Notes under the pieces: generated by a model | Told to the model about the DNA's origin: nothing | The model's database searches: none | Seen by the model: the letters and a program-made list of their open reading frames with translations, nothing else | Part shown: piece by piece, positions 59,593 to 64,000 of the stretch | Layout: every line of letters starts with the position of its first letter | Position numbering within the stretch: position 1 is the stretch's first letter | Program-made: the position numbers and the translations under genes | Origin: Vibrio sp. HA2012 | Lineage (GTDB): Bacteria > Pseudomonadota > Gammaproteobacteria > Enterobacterales > Vibrionaceae | Direction of reading: 5' to 3' | DNA: 64,000 nucleotides | NCBI RefSeq assembly: GCF_002812955.1 | Contig: NZ_PFXK01000004.1 | Location: 248,001 to 312,000 of the forward strand

Positions 59593-59640
59593 GTTTATAA
59601 TCCCTGCCAGTTAACTGGTTTGTAATATAGGAAGATGATT

Positions 59641-60093
59641 TTGACTACTGAAAAGAAAACGATGAATGTAACTGAAATTCGTAAACTGCTTCCCCATCGT
59701 TATCCATTTTTGCTGATTGATCGTGTGACTGATTATGCAGAAGGAAAATACCTTGTTGGCCTGAAAAATGTCTCAGTCAATGAACCTCAGTTTACCGGTC
59801 ATTTTCCCCAGTTGCCGATTTTTCCCGGCGTACTGATCCTTGAAGCGATGGCTCAGGCAACCGGTCTGCTGGCATTTAAGACCTTCGGAGCGCCGACTGA
59901 AAACGAACTATACTATTTTGCAAGTATCGATAATGCTAAATTCCGTAAGCCGGTTGTACCGGGCGACCAGCTGGTTATTGAAGTGGAATTTATTAAAGAG
60001 CGCAGAGGGATTGCCCTGTTTAACGGCACAGCAAAAGTTGACGGTGAAGTTGTCTGTTCTGCTGAACTGAAATGTGCCCGCCGAGAGTTCTGA
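59641..60093 (+). CDS. fabZ: (3R)-hydroxyacyl-ACP dehydratase FabZ
   Basis: A 150-aa hotdog-fold dehydratase of fatty-acid elongation, drawing on the same hydroxyacyl-ACP pool as LpxA and LpxD. Catalytic His54 is in [13 protein letters not shown] and Glu68 in [11 protein letters not shown] 59641 ([10 protein letters not shown]) is chosen: it has AGGA 8 nt upstream, whereas the ATG at 59635 overlaps the ribosome site. The final codons overlap nothing; lpxA starts 5 bp on. Confidence 0.96.
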   Translation: MTTEKKTMNVTEIRKLLPHRYPFLLIDRVTDYAEGKYLVGLKNVSVNEPQFTGHFPQLPIFPGVLILEAMAQATGLLAFKTFGAPTENELYYFASIDNAKFRKPVVPGDQLVIEVEFIKERRGIALFNGTAKVDGEVVCSAELKCARREF

Positions 60094-60098
60094 TTATT

Positions 60099-60887
60099 AT
60101 GATTCATGCAACTGCACAAATTCATCCAACAGCGATTGTTGAAGACGGCGCGGTTATCGGTGCCGATGTAAAAATCGGTCCGTTCTGCTTTGTTGAGAGC
60201 AAGGTAAAGATTGGTCGTGGTACAGAGCTTCTTTCCCATGTCGTGGTAAAAGGACCGACGATTATTGGTGAAGATAACCGGATTTTTCAGTTTGCTTCCA
60301 TCGGTGAGGCTTGCCAGGATTTGAAATATGCTGGTGAAGATACCCGTCTGGAAATTGGTGACCGTAACACGATACGTGAAAGTGTGACTATGCACCGGGG
60401 TACGATTCAGGATGCTGGTGTAACGAAAGTCGGCAGTGATAACCTGTTTATGATCAATGCTCATGTTGCACATGATTGCGTTATCGGTGACCGTTGTATT
60501 TTTGCCAATAATGCCACTCTGGCTGGACATGTAAAAGTCGGCGATCAGGCTATTATCGGTGGTATGTCAGCGATTCACCAGTTTTGCCATATCGGTGACC
60601 ATTGCATGCTGGGTGGTGGCTCAATTGTGGTACAGGATGTGCCGCCATATGTGATGGGACAGGGTAACCACTGTGTACCGTTCGGTATTAATATCGAAGG
60701 TCTGAAACGGCGTGGATTCGAGAAAAAAGAGATCATGGCGATTCGTCGTGCTTATAAAGCACTTTACCGCAGCGGCCTGACACTGGAAGAAGCTAAGGCT
60801 GAGATTGCTAAAGAAGCGACAGAGTATCAATCTGTGCAGTTGTTTATGGACTTCCTGGATAATTCTGAGCGCGGGATTATCCGTTAG
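60099..60887 (+). CDS. lpxA: UDP-N-acetylglucosamine acyltransferase LpxA
   Basis: A 262-aa acyltransferase, first step of lipid A synthesis, same length as E. coli LpxA. The left-handed beta-helix shows hexapeptide repeats from the first residues ([17 protein letters not shown]). Catalytic His125 is in [10 protein letters not shown]. Start at ATG 60099; the frame opens nine codons earlier within fabZ. It is separated from lpxB by a 76-bp spacer with a palindrome, unlike the tight E. coli junction. Confidence 0.97.
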   Translation: MIHATAQIHPTAIVEDGAVIGADVKIGPFCFVESKVKIGRGTELLSHVVVKGPTIIGEDNRIFQFASIGEACQDLKYAGEDTRLEIGDRNTIRESVTMHRGTIQDAGVTKVGSDNLFMINAHVAHDCVIGDRCIFANNATLAGHVKVGDQAIIGGMSAIHQFCHIGDHCMLGGGSIVVQDVPPYVMGQGNHCVPFGINIEGLKRRGFEKKEIMAIRRAYKALYRSGLTLEEAKAEIAKEATEYQSVQLFMDFLDNSERGIIR

Positions 60888-60921
60888 CTGTTGTCGGAAA
60901 CTTGTTCTTAGCCAGATGTGT

Positions 60922-60944
60922 ATACCCACGCCGGAGCGTGGCAA
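60922..60944. repeat. Dispersed intergenic palindrome, copy 5
   Basis: ACCCACGC-CGGA-GCGTGG with flanking T/A bases, a diverged copy of the TTCCCACGC element. It lies inside the lpxA-lpxB spacer, within the operon, just before the lpxB ribosome site. Confidence 0.55.
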
Positions 60945-60963
60945 TGAGGATCATGAAAAAAAT

Positions 60964-62103
60964 ATGCAACGTCCTCTGAAAATCGGCATTGTTGTCGGAG
61001 AACTGTCCGGGGATACCCTGGGTGAAGGGCTGATAAAAGCCATTCACAAACAGTATCCTGATGCTGAATTTGTTGGTATCGGCGGGCCGAAGATGAAAGC
61101 GCTGGGGTGTGTGTCTCTGTTTGACATGGATGAACTGGCTGTCATGGGGCTGGTGGAAGTACTTGGCCGCCTGCCTCGGCTGCTGAACGTCAAGGCACAG
61201 TTGGTTCGCTATTTTAAAGACAATCCGCCGGATGTTTTTATCGGTATCGACGCTCCGGATTTTAATCTGCGTCTGGAGAAAACGCTGAAGCAGTCTGGTA
61301 TCCGAACCGTCCACTATGTCTGCCCGTCTGTATGGGCATGGCGGCAGAAACGTATCTTTAAGATCAAAGAAGCCACCAATCTGGTGTTGGCTTTTCTGCC
61401 GTTTGAGAAAACTTTTTGTGACCGGTTTGATGTTCCGTGCGAATTTATCGGTCATACACTGGCCGATGCCATACCGGTGACCAATGATAAAATGGCGGCA
61501 AGGATTCTACTGGGGCTGGAAACGGAAAAACGCTGGCTGGCGGTGTTGCCGGGAAGCCGTGGTTCGGAACTGAATATGCTCGCCCGGCCATTTATTGAAA
61601 CCTGCCAGCGTCTGCACAATTTGCATCCGGAGCTGGGATTTGTCGTCGCATTGGTTAATCGCAGGCGGCGGGAACAGTTTGTTCAGGTATGGCAGGAAAT
61701 CGCACCCGATCTGCATTTTGTTCTGGTGGAAGATACTGCCCGTCATGTGATTCAGGCATCCGATGCCGTTTTACTGGCATCAGGAACGGTCGCACTGGAA
61801 TGCATGCTGGTTAACCGTCCTATGGTGGTTGGTTACCGGGTTAACCGGTTGACGGCAATGATCGCTAAGCGTCTGGTAAAAACTGAATTTGTTTCGTTGC
61901 CAAACATCCTTGCCGGTCGGGAAGTCGTGAAAGAGTTTCTGCTGGAAGCCTGTACGGCAGAGAATCTTGCCCGGGAGGCAGAACGTCTGTTGAGTGGTGA
62001 TAACTCCGAGATGCAGACATTGTTTACACAGATGCACCAGCAATTGCGTAAAAATGCCGATGAACAGGCGGCAGCGGCCGTCTTAAAACTGATTGGACAG
62101 TAG
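60964..62103 (+). CDS. lpxB: Lipid-A-disaccharide synthase LpxB
   Basis: A 379-aa GT19 glycosyltransferase joining UDP-diacylglucosamine and lipid X to the lipid A disaccharide, at the inner face of the membrane. Motifs: [58 protein letters not shown] and [11 protein letters not shown]. Start at ATG 60964 (MQRPLKIG), GAGGA about 13 nt upstream. The frame opens at 60805 inside lpxA, but those residues are not family-like. rnhB follows at 1 bp. Confidence 0.97.
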   Translation: MQRPLKIGIVVGELSGDTLGEGLIKAIHKQYPDAEFVGIGGPKMKALGCVSLFDMDELAVMGLVEVLGRLPRLLNVKAQLVRYFKDNPPDVFIGIDAPDFNLRLEKTLKQSGIRTVHYVCPSVWAWRQKRIFKIKEATNLVLAFLPFEKTFCDRFDVPCEFIGHTLADAIPVTNDKMAARILLGLETEKRWLAVLPGSRGSELNMLARPFIETCQRLHNLHPELGFVVALVNRRRREQFVQVWQEIAPDLHFVLVEDTARHVIQASDAVLLASGTVALECMLVNRPMVVGYRVNRLTAMIAKRLVKTEFVSLPNILAGREVVKEFLLEACTAENLAREAERLLSGDNSEMQTLFTQMHQQLRKNADEQAAAAVLKLIGQ

Positions 62104-62104
62104 A

Positions 62105-62713
62105 ATGACTAAAGAATTACCTCCGTTTGAATATCCGTCTGGCTACCGGCTTATTGCCGGAGTTGATGAAGTCGGACGGGGTCCTCTGGTGGGGGATGTG
62201 GTTACGGCGGCTGTGATTTTAGATCCGGCTAATCCGATTGAAGGTCTGACGGATTCGAAAAAATTATCGGAGAAGAAACGTCTGGCACTCTTCCCTGAGA
62301 TCCAGGAAAAAGCACTGGCATGGGCAATTGGCCGTTGTTCTCCGGAAGAAATCGACCGTCTGAATATTCTGCACGCCACTATGCTGGCGATGCAACGTGC
62401 AGTAGAAGGACTGACGCTCCGTCCGGATTTTGTACTGATTGATGGTAACCGTGTGCCGCCGCTTTCTATGGACGCTGAGGCGGTGGTTAAAGGCGATTTA
62501 AGAGTCGCAGAAATCAGTGCGGCGTCTATTTTGGCTAAGGTAGTCAGGGATCAGGAGATGGATGAGCTGGACAAAGTGTATCCACAGTTCGGTTTTGCTC
62601 AGCATAAAGGCTATCCGACCAAAGCCCACTTCGCAGCGATAGAAGAGCACGGTGTCATTGATCAACACCGAAAAAGTTTTAAGCCGGTAAAAAGAATTCT
62701 GCAACATGGCTGA
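62105..62713 (+). CDS. rnhB: Ribonuclease HII
   Basis: A 202-aa endonuclease that cuts RNA in RNA-DNA hybrids and at single ribonucleotides in DNA. Catalytic acids lie in [14 protein letters not shown] (Asp and Glu) and in [11 protein letters not shown] and [15 protein letters not shown]. Start ATG 62105 lies one base after the lpxB stop codon. The C-terminus overlaps dnaE by 8 bases. Confidence 0.97.
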   Translation: MTKELPPFEYPSGYRLIAGVDEVGRGPLVGDVVTAAVILDPANPIEGLTDSKKLSEKKRLALFPEIQEKALAWAIGRCSPEEIDRLNILHATMLAMQRAVEGLTLRPDFVLIDGNRVPPLSMDAEAVVKGDLRVAEISAASILAKVVRDQEMDELDKVYPQFGFAQHKGYPTKAHFAAIEEHGVIDQHRKSFKPVKRILQHG

Positions 62714-64000
62714 TCCCAAGTTTATACATTTACGCATTCACAGTGATTTCTCTATGGTGGACGGCCTGTCCAAGGTGCCGCCATTAGTTAAGAAAGTGGC
62801 TGAGCTCGGCATGCCCGCTATGGCTTTGACCGATTTTACCAACCTGTGTGGTCTGGTTAAGTTCTACAACACGGCTCATGGCTGTGGCATTAAACCCATC
62901 GTCGGAGCTGATTTTTCTATGCAGTCTGCCGAATTCGGCGATGAGCTGACTAAACTGACCATTCTGGCGGCAGACAACACAGGCTACAACAACCTGACCC
63001 TGCTGATCTCCGAAGCGTATCAGCGCGGTCATGTCCAGCATCAGCCGGTTATCGATAAAGAGTGGCTGATTAAGCACAGTGATGGTCTGATTATTCTTTC
63101 TGGCGGTAAGAGTGGTGAGGTAGGAAAGGCATTGCTGAAAGGTAATCAGATTCTGGTGGATAAATGTATCGGCTTTTATCAGCAACATTTTCCAGACTGT
63201 TTTTATCTTGAACTGACCCGTACTGGACGTGCGGATGAAGAGAGTTACCTGCATTTTGCTCTGGAACAGGCGGAGAAAAGCAACCTGCCGGTTGTGGCAA
63301 CAAATGATGTAGTCTTTCTGACCGCAGAGCAGTTTGATGCGCATGAGATCCGGGTTGCTATTCATGACGGCTATACGCTGGAAGATCCGCGTCGGCCAAA
63401 GAACTACAGCCCGCAGCAGTACCTGCGTACCGAAGCTGAGATGTGTGAACTGTTCGCCGATATTCCGGAGGCACTGGAAAACAGTGTGGAAATTGCCAAA
63501 CGCTGTAATGTAACGGTACGGCTGGGAGAATATTTTCTGCCTAACTTCCCGACGGAAGGTATGGCGATTGAAGATTATCTGATTAAAAAATCAGAGGTAG
63601 GTCTGGAAGAGCGTCTGGAGTTCCTGTTTCCGGATCCGGAAGTGCGCAGGCAGCGCAGGCCGGAGTATGATGAACGCCTGAAGATCGAGTTGGACGTTAT
63701 CAACCAGATGGGCTTTCCCGGCTACTTTCTTATTGTGATGGAATTTATCCAGTGGTCGAAGGATAACGATGTGCCGGTTGGACCGGGACGTGGTTCGGGG
63801 GCAGGTTCTCTGGTGGCCTACTCGCTGAAAATCACCGATCTGGATCCGCTGGAATATGATCTGCTGTTTGAACGTTTCCTGAACCCGGAACGGGTATCCA
63901 TGCCCGATTTTGACGTTGATTTCTGTATGGATAAGCGGGATCTGGTTATCGATCACGTAGCGGAAATGTATGGCCGGGATGCGGTATCGCAGATCATTAC
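62706..64000 (+). CDS. dnaE: DNA polymerase III alpha subunit DnaE (5' part, cut by window end)
   Basis: Read by hand from ATG 62706, [20 protein letters not shown], open to the window end (about 431 codons, no stop). It is the replicative polymerase catalytic subunit; full length is about 1160 aa in the family. The N-terminal PHP domain begins at IHSDFSM and [15 protein letters not shown]. The palm domain has [15 protein letters not shown], and [13 protein letters not shown] holds two of the catalytic aspartates near residues 400-402. It overlaps rnhB, the usual order. Confidence 0.97.
   Translation, partial: MADPKFIHLRIHSDFSMVDGLSKVPPLVKKVAELGMPAMALTDFTNLCGLVKFYNTAHGCGIKPIVGADFSMQSAEFGDELTKLTILAADNTGYNNLTLLISEAYQRGHVQHQPVIDKEWLIKHSDGLIILSGGKSGEVGKALLKGNQILVDKCIGFYQQHFPDCFYLELTRTGRADEESYLHFALEQAEKSNLPVVATNDVVFLTAEQFDAHEIRVAIHDGYTLEDPRRPKNYSPQQYLRTEAEMCELFADIPEALENSVEIAKRCNVTVRLGEYFLPNFPTEGMAIEDYLIKKSEVGLEERLEFLFPDPEVRRQRRPEYDERLKIELDVINQMGFPGYFLIVMEFIQWSKDNDVPVGPGRGSGAGSLVAYSLKITDLDPLEYDLLFERFLNPERVSMPDFDVDFCMDKRDLVIDHVAEMYGRDAVSQII

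Overview
The window is a chromosomal segment of a gammaproteobacterium in the Vibrionaceae, most likely Vibrio or a close genus. The evidence is the sodium-type flagellar stator pair pomA/pomB, Vibrio-like lengths and sequences of NusB, MAP, GlnD and FrsA, a CsrB-type RNA beside syd, a GcvB RNA divergent from gcvA, and an enterobacterial/vibrio gene order through most of the window. It is almost entirely core genome, with no rRNA, tRNA, IS element, prophage or CRISPR array seen.

Layout. 1-2.1 kb: a small basic ORF and mltF on the minus strand. 2.1-12.2 kb: purL, pepD (minus), an 850-bp intergenic region with regulatory signals, an NCS2 purine permease with gpt, then frsA and crl. PurR-type operators precede purL and the permease-gpt unit, linking purine synthesis and salvage. 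12.3-20.8 kb: proBA, then nrdR-ribD-ribE-ribBX-ribH-nusB-thiL-pgpA, a riboflavin/thiamine/phospholipid run in which ribBX has a degenerate cyclohydrolase half. 20.9-24.9 kb: peroxiredoxin and dxs-ispA-xseB (minus; isoprenoid supply). 25.1-26.9 kb: pomAB behind a sigma-28 promoter. 27-31 kb: thiI, the GcvB RNA (minus), gcvA and rlmM. 31-38 kb: xni, ppnN, two adjacent GGDEF-family genes (one canonical, one degenerate with TPR-like repeats) and queF, all minus. 38-43.8 kb: syd, a zinc-ribbon protein, an UPF0178/HTH pair, csrB with a GacA/VarA-type operator, truC-yqcC, a DUF3549 protein and a probable accessory GFA-family gene. 43.8-64 kb: glnD and map (minus), then the cell-envelope and translation block rpsB-tsf-pyrH-frr-uppS-cdsA-ispC-rseP-bamA-skp-lpxD-fabZ-lpxA-lpxB-rnhB-dnaE, with dnaE cut by the window end.

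Functionally, the last block couples translation factors to undecaprenyl phosphate, phospholipid, isoprenoid, outer-membrane protein and lipid A synthesis. Dxs, IspA, IspC and UppS in the window belong to one isoprenoid route. Two global regulatory RNAs, GcvB and CsrB, are recognisable from sequence alone. GcvB is masked by a spurious ORF on the opposite strand.

No clearly new system was found. The least explained items are the intergenic region at 7.69-8.54 kb, the 43-residue basic ORF at the left edge, the paired GGDEF-family genes, and a dispersed palindrome of the TTCCCACGC/GCGTGGGAA type present five times, only between genes.
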